Position numbers and translations under genes: made by a program. A stretch of 5,734 nt of DNA from Rhodospirillaceae bacterium (GTDB lineage: Bacteria > Pseudomonadota > Alphaproteobacteria > UBA8366 > GCA-2717185): assembly GCA_018660965.1 (NCBI GenBank), contig JABJJH010000592.1:1-5734 (forward strand), written 5' to 3'. How positions within the stretch are numbered: the stretch's first letter is position 1; each line of letters opens with the position of its first letter. Of this stretch, positions 1 to 5,149 are shown piece after piece. The notes under the pieces are model-generated. The model was not told the origin of the DNA, made no database searches, and saw nothing but the letters and a program-made list of their open reading frames with translations.

Positions 1-542
1 AAACATCGCAATGTGTGACCGACGCGTTGTACGGGGCGCTGGGCGTGATGGCGGCGTCACAGGGCACCATGAACAACATCACCTTTGGCAATGACCGGCA
101 CCAGTATTATGAAACCGTGTGCGGCGGCTCTGGCGCCGGGCCGGGTTGGGACGGCACGTCGGCGGTGCACACCAACATGACAAACAGCCGTCTGACCGAT
201 CCTGAAGTTCTGGAATGGCGCTACCCGGTGCTGTTGGAAAGCTTTGGCGTGCGGCGCGGTTCCGGTGGCGCGGGACAGTACCGCGGCGGCGACGGGACGT
301 ACCGTCGCATCCGGTTCCTGGAGGATATGGAGGTCGTGATGTTGTCGAACCACCGCATCGTGCCGCCCTATGGCATGGCCGGTGGCGAACCTGGTCAGTG
401 CGGTAAAAACTGGGTAGAACGAAAGAACGGCGACATACACGCCATGACCGGCCTGGATACGGCGAAAGTCGGGGTGGGCGATGTGTTCGTCCTGGAAACC
501 CCGACCGGTGGCGGATATGGCCCTACTGCGGCTCGAAAATAG
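1..542 (+). CDS. Hydantoinase B / 5-oxoprolinase family protein, C-terminal part (5' end outside window)
   Basis: This is the last ~180 codons of an ATP-dependent hydantoin/5-oxoproline-hydrolysing enzyme, a cytoplasmic family that opens lactam or hydantoin rings (5-oxoproline to glutamate in oxoprolinases). The frame is open from base 3, reading TSQCVTDALYGALG, so the GTG at 15 is internal and not the start. Family motifs follow in order: SQGTMNN near 57-77, YYETVxGGxGAGPGWDG near 105-155, HTNMTNSRLTDPEVLEWRYPV near 168-230, RRGSGGAGxxRGGDG near 253-298, LSNHRxVPPYGMAGGEPG near 341-393, and the terminal GDVFVLETPTGGGYG near 478-522. The stop is TAG at 540-542. The end matches both separate HyuB subunits (~500-600 aa) and the B half of single-chain 5-oxoprolinases (~1200 aa); the window cannot separate these. 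It is GC-rich and converges on the glycosyltransferase gene, leaving a 31-bp gap with no visible terminator. Confidence 0.93.
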   Translation, partial: TSQCVTDALYGALGVMAASQGTMNNITFGNDRHQYYETVCGGSGAGPGWDGTSAVHTNMTNSRLTDPEVLEWRYPVLLESFGVRRGSGGAGQYRGGDGTYRRIRFLEDMEVVMLSNHRIVPPYGMAGGEPGQCGKNWVERKNGDIHAMTGLDTAKVGVGDVFVLETPTGGGYGPTAARK

Positions 543-573
543 GCGGCGGCCTCGCTATAAGAATTTCGGTGAT

Positions 574-1746
574 TCAGGCGTCGATGATGGAATGAAACAG
601 ATCGAGTTGACCCTGTGTCGTTGCATCCCAGCTGAACCCTTCAGCATAGGCCCGAGTCGCGGCGCGATCCGGTAAATGTTCGAACAATTGCCGGACGGCG
701 GTAGTCAATGCTTCGGGCGTCCGGGTTCCGACGACTAATCCTGACGCTGGTTCGGTGACGATTTCGCTAACGCCGCCGACATCGGTTGCAATGGCCGGTG
801 TGCCGCAGGCCATGGATTCCAACAAGACGTTTGGCCAACCTTCTCGGCTAGACGCAAGCATCAACGCGTCGCCGGCGGAATACAAACTCGGCAAATCTTC
901 ATGAGGAATTCGCCCGAGAAATTGAATTCGGTTCTTCAGTTCAAGATCGCCTGTCAGGCTTTCAAGCCTAGCGCGTTCTGGTCCATCCCCAGCAATAACT
1001 AATTGAAAGTCAGGCAAGTTTTTCAACGCACGGATCACTAGATCATGCCCCTTTAGAGGGACGAGGTTTCCAACGGAAAGCAACGTTGTGCCTTGGAGAT
1101 TGAAACGCGCCCTGCATTTGGTCCGTTCCATCATGTGGAATGTCTGTAAATCGACCCCATTGCGTAGCATTGTGATTTTAGTTTCGGCGGCGCCAAGTTC
1201 AACCAAGCGTTGCTTTAGGGCGGCCGACACCGTGATCATGCCCGCCGCCTTGTCGGCAGCCCATAAAATTTGACGCCGCGGCGTTTCGTGTTGAGGGATA
1301 AGATTAATATCCGTTCCGCGCGATGTGATGACGACGGGTATGTTGAACGCCTGTCCCAGCATGGCTGCCGCCACGCCGTCGGGATAAAAATAATGTGCAT
1401 CGATAAGGTCGCATTTGATCCCTTCGGCCAGCATTTTGGCAAGGACTGGTTTCAACGCCCAATACATAAGACGGGGGGTGATGTTCATTCCGATCTTCGG
1501 AATTACGGGAAATCGCGGATGCGTAACCGAAATGCCATGTCGGGTCTCGGTCTTCGGGACCTTGGCGTACACGCCGTATTGGCCAAACATTGCGCCGGGA
1601 AATGGAAACCAGGGGACCGGTGCAATCACGCGCAAATTGACCGCGCCGCTTGCGACCAGATGGCGCAGACGGTTTTCCACGAAAACGCCGTGTACCGGTT
1701 GCTCGGCGTTGGGGTACAACGACGTGACGGTTAAAATGTTCAGCAT
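574..1746 (-). CDS. Glycosyltransferase family 4 (GT-B fold), polysaccharide assembly
   Basis: A complete 390-aa retaining glycosyltransferase, of normal GT4 length. It would transfer a sugar from a nucleotide-sugar donor to a lipid-linked acceptor on the cytoplasmic face of the inner membrane. The N-terminal Rossmann half starts MLNILTVTSLYPN and holds HGVFVENR (19-26), DAHYFYPDGVAAA (116-128) and TSRGTDINLIPQ (141-152). The linker has RNGVD (195-199). The C-terminal donor domain has LSVGNLVPLKGHD (223-235, lysine 232), IAGDGPE (251-257) and the E-x7-E motif REGWPNVLLE (E302, E310), followed by SMACGTPAIATDVGG. There is no signal peptide or membrane span. The ATG at 1744-1746 fits the family N-terminus; the Shine-Dalgarno is weak (GAAG about 7 bases upstream). 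The gene lies 177 bp downstream of a small membrane-protein gene on the same strand and may share its transcript. Donor and acceptor sugars cannot be read from the sequence. The N-terminal half resembles glycosyltransferases I recall from exosortase-linked exopolysaccharide loci, but that is from memory. Confidence 0.93.
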   Translation of the reverse strand: MLNILTVTSLYPNAEQPVHGVFVENRLRHLVASGAVNLRVIAPVPWFPFPGAMFGQYGVYAKVPKTETRHGISVTHPRFPVIPKIGMNITPRLMYWALKPVLAKMLAEGIKCDLIDAHYFYPDGVAAAMLGQAFNIPVVITSRGTDINLIPQHETPRRQILWAADKAAGMITVSAALKQRLVELGAAETKITMLRNGVDLQTFHMMERTKCRARFNLQGTTLLSVGNLVPLKGHDLVIRALKNLPDFQLVIAGDGPERARLESLTGDLELKNRIQFLGRIPHEDLPSLYSAGDALMLASSREGWPNVLLESMACGTPAIATDVGGVSEIVTEPASGLVVGTRTPEALTTAVRQLFEHLPDRAATRAYAEGFSWDATTQGQLDLFHSIIDA

Positions 1747-1766
1747 GACGTCTTCACGCGGAGATG

Positions 1767-1784
1767 CGGCTGACCAAACAGCCG
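1767..1784 (-). promoter_or_regulatory. Short hairpin in the leader of the glycosyltransferase gene
   Basis: A perfect 6-bp inverted repeat, CGGCTG / CAGCCG, with a 6-nt loop, lies 20-38 bases upstream of the glycosyltransferase ATG. On the minus-strand transcript it would form a GC-rich hairpin just before the ribosome-binding region. It has no following T-run on the minus strand, so it is not a standard terminator. A role in translation or mRNA stability is inference only. Confidence 0.35.
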
Positions 1785-1860
1785 GTTACATGCGCCGACA
1801 TCAGGATTTGAAACGATTAAAGTAAGAAAGAACTCTGCAGGAAAAATTGCTTTGTCTTTA

Positions 1861-1880
1861 AACTCGATCAAATAACTCGA
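1861..1880. repeat. Tandem 7-bp direct repeat AACTCGA, 13-bp period
   Basis: AACTCGA occurs at 1861-1867 and again at 1874-1880, between the small membrane-protein gene and the glycosyltransferase. Closely spaced short direct repeats upstream of a gene can be binding sites for a transcription factor. A weak minus-strand promoter-like pair overlaps it (TTGATC, 17-bp gap, AATTTT), with only a half-match at the -10. No regulator can be named. Confidence 0.25.
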
Positions 1881-1923
1881 CCCAGGGCGGTAAATTTAAC
1901 GACCATAAGGGCAAAACATCGGA

Positions 1924-2169
1924 TCACGGTTTGATCTGTTTTGTTGTTCCTTCGGTTGGACCGGCGGCAGGCGCAATATCCGAGAGCGCTTCCACGCCCT
2001 TTTCGTTTGCGATTTGTGGTCCGCTATCGGACCAGACGCCAATAAATAATCCCGCAATCGCCGCCCATCCCAGGATGGACGCAACCGCGCAAAACCCTAT
2101 CGCAAACCGGCGAGACCAAGTACTCCGCTTTCGTTCATGGAGCTCTTCCAGTGTTTTCGTATCCTCCAT
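1924..2169 (-). CDS. Small single-pass membrane protein, unrecognised
   Basis: An 81-aa protein that I do not recognise. Residues 1-21 are charged (MEDTKTLEELHERKRSTWSR), residues ~22-46 form one hydrophobic helix (FAIGFCAVASILGWAAIAGLF), and a polar tail of ~35 residues rich in Pro, Thr, Gly and Ala follows. The basic cluster before the helix predicts cytoplasmic N-terminus and periplasmic C-terminus. I chose the ATG at 2167-2169 because a purine-rich ribosome-binding stretch (AAGGGGTGGAAAG on the minus strand, 2174-2186) precedes it. The longer frame would need a TTG at 2199 that would place this stretch inside the gene. It is the first minus-strand gene out of the AT-rich region and precedes the glycosyltransferase by 177 bp, which suggests a link to envelope polysaccharide work. 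It could also be an anti-sigma-like or accessory inner-membrane protein; no motif supports a choice. Coding status rests on the good RBS, sensible composition and topology. Confidence 0.6.
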   Translation of the reverse strand: MEDTKTLEELHERKRSTWSRRFAIGFCAVASILGWAAIAGLFIGVWSDSGPQIANEKGVEALSDIAPAAGPTEGTTKQIKP

Positions 2170-2243
2170 TTTTCTTTCCACCCCTTCTTTGAAAAACAAA
2201 GTATTCGATTCAACATTCGAATTTAAATACGCATGAGTCTTGT

Positions 2244-2272
2244 ATTTTTAAGTTTATCCTGTGGATTAACAA
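2244..2272 (-). promoter_or_regulatory. Candidate minus-strand promoter for the small membrane-protein gene
   Basis: On the minus strand TTGTTA (2267-2272) and AAAAAT (2244-2249) are separated by 17 bp, each matching 4 of 6 bases of the sigma-70-type consensus. The site lies about 75 bp upstream of the ATG at 2169. In DNA this AT-rich such matches arise by chance, so this is only a candidate. Confidence 0.25.
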
Positions 2273-2476
2273 GAACACAATACCCAATAATTACAGAACA
2301 TAGTCCTACGAATACCAATGCCGCCCGAATCAATCAAATGCCTTGTTGACTGAACACGGCCTCGCGCGGCGCTGTCTGAATATAATGCAAATTTGATACC
2401 ACTATAAGAAATACAAATTATTTCAATGGGTTAACATTATTATTGATAACGGCAGTGTTCAGCAGTTTGCTAATGT

Positions 2477-2596
2477 GTATGAAATTTCGACACCCAATTG
2501 CAGTTCATTGACATTCCGAATGGAAAAAAACTAAGCAAAAATAAAGGATTAAGGGGGAAAAATAGAAAGGAAGCGCATCTGTAAAATATTTCGACA
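2477..2596. repeat. Two copies of an imperfect 16-bp direct repeat, 104 bp apart
   Basis: The 16-mers at 2477-2492 and 2581-2596 agree at 13 of 16 positions, including an identical 9-bp core ATTTCGACA (2484-2492 and 2588-2596) and an identical GTA at the left edge. The 104-bp spacing is close to ten helical turns, so both would lie on about the same DNA face. The copies flank the TTGACA promoter candidate, and the second sits inside a dyad. This arrangement would suit an activator or repressor that loops DNA, but no regulator is encoded nearby. Confidence 0.45.
2508..2535 (+). promoter_or_regulatory. Candidate plus-strand promoter upstream of the zinc-ribbon and transferase genes
   Basis: A perfect -35 consensus TTGACA (2508-2513) is followed after 16 bp by a poor -10, ACTAAG (2530-2535, 3 of 6). 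If used, the transcript would carry a leader of roughly 275 nt before the ATG at 2818, containing both dyads described below. The weak -10 could mean that an activator is needed. Confidence 0.3.
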
Positions 2597-2605
2597 GCTT
2601 TACAG
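2579..2605. promoter_or_regulatory. Dyad CTGTAAA-N13-TTTACAG, candidate operator
   Basis: A perfect 7-bp inverted repeat has half-sites at 2579-2585 and 2599-2605, with their centres 20 bp apart (about two helical turns). This spacing is typical of a site for a dimeric regulator; as RNA it could also form a weak hairpin with a 13-nt loop. The second copy of the ATTTCGACA repeat lies between and across the half-sites. No cognate regulator is identifiable. Confidence 0.4.
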
Positions 2606-2705
2606 GGCCAAGCCGCAGGACGGGTGTAATTTTGTTGAATTCTATAAAACCGTGCCGCACATAGCGAAACACGTTTTTGCGAATAGATTAAAATTTTATG
2701 TACAT

Positions 2706-2723
2706 GTCCCCCAAATTAGGGAC
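2706..2723. promoter_or_regulatory. Dyad GTCCC-N8-GGGAC upstream of the zinc-ribbon gene
   Basis: A perfect 5-bp GC-only-core inverted repeat (2706-2710 and 2719-2723) stands out in AT-rich surroundings about 95 bp before the ATG at 2818. The 8-bp centre is AT-rich. It could be an operator or a small leader hairpin. A palindromic TTCGAA (2725-2730) lies immediately downstream. Confidence 0.35.
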
Positions 2724-2817
2724 GTTCGAATATTGTGGCGCCGTTACCCTCTCAATTCATCAAAGGCGGACAAGTCTCGAAACAGGCTGATTTTAAGGGC
2801 GTAGAGGGAAAAAAATT

Positions 2818-3021
2818 ATGGTCATCGACGAAAAATTGGGAAACGACTACATCATTGGTTGTGAGTGCGATGATTTTTTTATCGTGAAAAGGTTGGGCCC
2901 TTCGGTCGAGTGTCCACATTGTGGTAAAACCGAACTACCATCGGCCATGCTAACCCAATGGACGTTGACCCATGAAGATGTTGAACGCGCCGGGTCCGTT
3001 TACAGCATTGCGGCGACCTGA
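2818..3021 (+). CDS. Small cysteine-rich, probable zinc-ribbon protein, unrecognised
   Basis: A 67-aa soluble protein with an ATG preceded by AGAGGG (2803-2808) at a workable 9-base spacing. Cysteines sit at residues 15, 17, 32 and 35 (GCECDD and CPHCGKTE), giving a Cys-x-Cys ... Cys-x-x-Cys pattern. The CPxCG knuckle is typical of zinc ribbons and rubredoxin-like folds, so metal binding is a fair inference, although the first pair is one residue shorter than the usual CxxC. The C-terminal half (40-67) has no cysteines and includes a polar stretch, THEDVERAGS, that looks helical. There is no signal peptide or membrane span, so it should be cytoplasmic. It is the first plus-strand gene after the AT-rich region and lies 150 bp before the sugar-phosphate transferase, probably on one transcript. 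A role as a small regulator or protein-protein adaptor for polysaccharide synthesis is possible but unproven. Confidence 0.62.
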   Translation: MVIDEKLGNDYIIGCECDDFFIVKRLGPSVECPHCGKTELPSAMLTQWTLTHEDVERAGSVYSIAAT

Positions 3022-3171
3022 CCTTCGGCGAAGCCAATTCGGGCTCAGGGGCATTTCTCACATTATTTGGAGAAGTATTTTAAAGGGTGGTCAAACTGAC
3101 CTATTGAAATTACCCCGCTGCCAAAGTACTCCTGTATCCGCGCATTCGCGTTCCGGGGGCCGTTTATTGTA

Positions 3172-4563
3172 ATGTTTCGATTATTTCATATTCATGTCCC
3201 GAAACCGGTGTTCGCTCTTGCGCTGGTGGATTCCCTTATTCTCTATGCCGCCGTGGAGTTGGGATTTCTAATTAGTTACGTAAGCTACGGAAGCCTGGAA
3301 AGAGGACTCCAAGGAGCTTCGGGGCTAGGGGTCAACGACGCCGTTTTCATTGCTGCGGTTTTTTTCTCCGCTGTTATGATGGGGCTATACCAGCGCCAAT
3401 TTATAATCGATTTGAAAATTGCGGCTATTCGGTTGATGGCGGCGAACGCTCTGGCGTTTTTCATGCTGTCCATCGTGGTTTATTTGGTTCCGTCGTTGCG
3501 TATTTGGATGAGCGCATTGTTGCCGGCGTTAGGCATTGCGTTTATTTTCATGCTGGCCGCACGCGTGGTCTTCCTGCGCGTCGCGGACATTGAACGATTT
3601 AAACGTCGCATACTTGTCGTGGGCGCGGATGCGCAGGCGATGGAAATCGCAAAGCTGGAGGATACCGGCTCCTTTCGCTGCGTTGGCTTCATACCGATTG
3701 GCGATGGTCCGATTCACGTGCCTGACCATCGCTTGTTGCGGCGCAAGAACGACCTGCTGGGCGAATTTCAAAGCCAAGATGTGGATGAAATTGTCGTGGC
3801 AATGTCGGAACGCCGAGGCGTCCTGCCAACCGACGATTTGCTGGCATGCCGACTTAAAGGCATTTTGGTGAACGATTTCTGGACCTTCATGGAACGCGAA
3901 AGAGGCCAGGTCGAGGTGGCGGCGTTGAAGCCAAGTTGGATGATATTTGCCGAAGGATTTACATCGACGACCCGGTTTCAGCGGATGACCAAGCGGTTTT
4001 TCGATATTGTCGTCAGTTTAATGCTGTTGGTGTTCACCACGCCGGTGACGATCATCACGGCAATTTTTATTTATGTGCAGGACCGCGGTCCGGTGTTTTA
4101 TCGGCAAGAGCGTGTGGGTCTTTATGGTGAGACATTTTTTCTGATGAAATTTCGCAGCATGCGCACAGATGCGGAAAAGGATGGCGTCGCGCAATGGGCC
4201 CAGGCGAAGGACCCGCGCGTGACGGCGCTGGGATCGTTCATCCGCTTGACCCGGATCGATGAAATCCCACAGGTGATTAACGTGTTGAAGGGGGAGATGA
4301 GTTTCATTGGCCCTCGACCGGAACGGCCGACGATTGTCGAGGACCTCGCGAAGCACATCGAATACTACCACTACCGGGACACCGTGAAGCCGGGCATTAC
4401 CGGCTGGGCGCAAATAAATTACCCCTATGGCGCCTCGGTAGAGGACGCGCTGCAAAAACTGAAATACGACCTCTATTACATCAAGAATTACAGCTTGGTT
4501 CTCGATTTCCTGATTTTGCTGCAAACCGTACGCGTGGTGTTGTGGCCGCAAGGCGTACGTTAA
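3172..4563 (+). CDS. Polyprenyl-phosphate sugar-1-phosphate transferase (initiating exopolysaccharide transferase, EpsB_2/TIGR03013-like)
   Basis: A complete 463-aa inner-membrane enzyme that starts a polysaccharide repeat unit by moving a sugar-1-phosphate from a nucleotide sugar to undecaprenyl phosphate. The N-terminal half has four likely membrane helices (~13-35, 55-72, 87-107, 112-135). A Rossmann-like cytoplasmic domain follows, beginning RRILVVGADAQAMEI (145-159). The catalytic domain starts KRFFDIVVSLMLLVFTTP (274-291, re-entrant hydrophobic segment), then KFRSMRTDAE (326-335), IRLTRIDEIPQ (357-367, with the Asp363-Glu364 dyad of this superfamily), GEMSFIGPRPE (374-384) and KPGITGWAQINYPYGAS (406-422). 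The opening MFRLFHIHVPKPVF and the end with ASVEDALQKLKYDLYYIKN resemble the exosortase/PEP-CTERM-associated TIGR03013 group, by memory and not by search. The Shine-Dalgarno is weak (GGGGG at 3155-3159, 12 bases before the ATG). The gene follows the zinc-ribbon gene and its stop overlaps the convergent CinA-type gene. The sugar transferred cannot be told. Confidence 0.95.
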   Translation: MFRLFHIHVPKPVFALALVDSLILYAAVELGFLISYVSYGSLERGLQGASGLGVNDAVFIAAVFFSAVMMGLYQRQFIIDLKIAAIRLMAANALAFFMLSIVVYLVPSLRIWMSALLPALGIAFIFMLAARVVFLRVADIERFKRRILVVGADAQAMEIAKLEDTGSFRCVGFIPIGDGPIHVPDHRLLRRKNDLLGEFQSQDVDEIVVAMSERRGVLPTDDLLACRLKGILVNDFWTFMERERGQVEVAALKPSWMIFAEGFTSTTRFQRMTKRFFDIVVSLMLLVFTTPVTIITAIFIYVQDRGPVFYRQERVGLYGETFFLMKFRSMRTDAEKDGVAQWAQAKDPRVTALGSFIRLTRIDEIPQVINVLKGEMSFIGPRPERPTIVEDLAKHIEYYHYRDTVKPGITGWAQINYPYGASVEDALQKLKYDLYYIKNYSLVLDFLILLQTVRVVLWPQGVR

Positions 4564-5039
4564 TCCAAGTGTTTGCCCAATAGTTGCAGCGCTTCCTTGG
4601 CGAATGTCAGCATGTTTTCTTCGCGATCATTCGATTCGGTTTCAATTGTCGCGACCTTTGACACGGGACCGTCGATGGCGATGCACGTATGACCGGCTGC
4701 ATCGCCGTACCGATTGCCGGTTGGACCCGACGCGCCTGTTTCGGCAAGCCCCCAATCCGTCGACAACCTGTCCTTCGCCGCCCGCGCCAGAATTTCCGCA
4801 TGCGGTTCCGAGGAGGAGCGAACCTTGTCGAGCAGGGCTGGCGGAATGTCCATCAGTTCAACTTTGGCGCCGCGCGTGTAAACGACACCGCCGCCCTGGA
4901 AATACGCCGAGGCGCCCGGCACCGCCAGCAACGCCGCCGAAATAAGGCCGCCCGCAGAGGATTCCGCGACCGCGATGGTTTCGCCTCGCCGTTTCAACGC
5001 CTCGCCGACAGTGTTCGCGATCGCCAATAATTCCTTCAT
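4560..5039 (-). CDS. CinA C-terminal-domain protein (nicotinamide-nucleotide amidase family)
   Basis: A 159-aa protein of usual length for the stand-alone CinA-C/PncC family. Characterised members hydrolyse nicotinamide mononucleotide to nicotinate mononucleotide and ammonia in the cytoplasmic pyridine-nucleotide salvage cycle. Visible family features are TIAVAESSAGGLISAALLAVPGAS (21-44, the family's ES-x-x-GGLI region), FQGGGVVYTRGAK (47-59), a Ser-Glu-Pro-His patch (77-80), and GLAETGASGPTGNRYGDAAGHTCIAI (97-122), which corresponds to the usual GxAGPxGG-type loop. The amino-terminal molybdopterin-binding-like domain of full CinA is absent. The sequence departs from the best-known members: Ala instead of Thr before GGLI, and a TGNRYGDAAGH loop. 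This suggests a distinct subgroup whose substrate may differ. The ATG at 5037-5039 is preceded by a GGGGGGA-type ribosome site. The gene lies downstream of the acyl-CoA ligase on the same strand (110-bp gap) and overlaps the sugar transferase by 4 bp at the stops. Confidence 0.9.
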   Translation of the reverse strand: MKELLAIANTVGEALKRRGETIAVAESSAGGLISAALLAVPGASAYFQGGGVVYTRGAKVELMDIPPALLDKVRSSSEPHAEILARAAKDRLSTDWGLAETGASGPTGNRYGDAAGHTCIAIDGPVSKVATIETESNDREENMLTFAKEALQLLGKHLD

Positions 5040-5063
5040 GGTCGTCCCCCCATTTGATGTGTG

Positions 5064-5101
5064 TTCTCACCGAGAATGCCGGATCGTGCAGGATTGGTCA
5101 A
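5064..5101 (-). promoter_or_regulatory. Candidate promoter with overlapping small dyad upstream of the CinA-type gene
   Basis: On the minus strand TTGACC (5096-5101, 5 of 6 matches) is followed after 17 bp by CATTCT (5073-5078, 3 of 6). A perfect inverted repeat TTCTC-ACC-GAGAA (5064-5076) overlaps the -10 position. Together these would let the CinA-type gene be transcribed apart from the acyl-CoA ligase and perhaps be controlled at the dyad. The -10 match is poor, so the gene may equally be read from the upstream gene. Confidence 0.3.
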
Positions 5102-5149
5102 AATGAATGGTGGCGTGGCGTCAGCGCACACGCAAGCAACAGCGCGGTC

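Larger units (their letters stand above)
2170..2817. other. AT-rich intergenic control region between the divergent arms
   Basis: About 650 bp without a convincing gene separates the minus-strand and plus-strand arms. It is visibly AT-rich: bases 2401-2460 contain 16 G+C out of 60, against 45 of 60 at 121-180. It holds a consensus TATAAT at 2381-2386 with no matching -35 box, a consensus TTGACA at 2508-2513, a purine-rich tract at 2521-2573 (45 of 53 bases are A or G), a repeated 16-mer, two dyads, and an 8-bp palindrome ATTCGAAT at 2215-2222 preceded by a second ATTCGA at 2203-2208. The length, composition and repeats fit a regulated divergent promoter region, possibly bound by a nucleoid protein. 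I found no clear sigma-54 site (TGGC-N8-TGC) on either strand. Confidence 0.6.

Noticed and set aside
1270..1734. A 154-codon plus-strand ORF opposite the glycosyltransferase
   Set aside because: It is antisense to a clear GT4 gene, has Cys/His/Arg-rich composition and no recognisable domain; it is a shadow frame.
2381..2386. Consensus TATAAT as a stand-alone promoter
   Set aside because: No acceptable -35 box lies 16-18 bp upstream and there is no TGn extension; in this AT-rich stretch one such match is expected by chance.
2579..2640. Resemblance to a c-di-GMP-I (GEMM) riboswitch, from ACAGGGC followed by GGACGGG
   Set aside because: The conserved AAACC and GACGCAAAGCC elements and the tetraloop-receptor helix are missing.
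2698..2790. A 30-codon ORF (starting MYMSPKLGTFEYCG) upstream of the zinc-ribbon gene
   Set aside because: There is no Shine-Dalgarno before its ATG, it is short, and its first half coincides with the GTCCC/GGGAC dyad. It is mentioned only as a possible leader peptide.
3023..3033. Small palindrome CTTCG-G-CGAAG after the zinc-ribbon stop, as a terminator
   Set aside because: The stem is very short and no T-run follows; the downstream transferase has no clear promoter of its own, so read-through is more likely.
4018..4551. A 177-codon minus-strand ORF opposite the sugar-phosphate transferase
   Set aside because: It lies antisense to the most conserved catalytic motifs of a well-supported gene and its sequence is low-quality, His/Arg-rich; it is a shadow frame.
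5113..5133. GCGTG/CACGC inverted repeat between the acyl-CoA ligase and the CinA-type gene, as a terminator
   Set aside because: A 5-bp stem with an 11-nt loop and no T-run on the minus strand is too weak to call.
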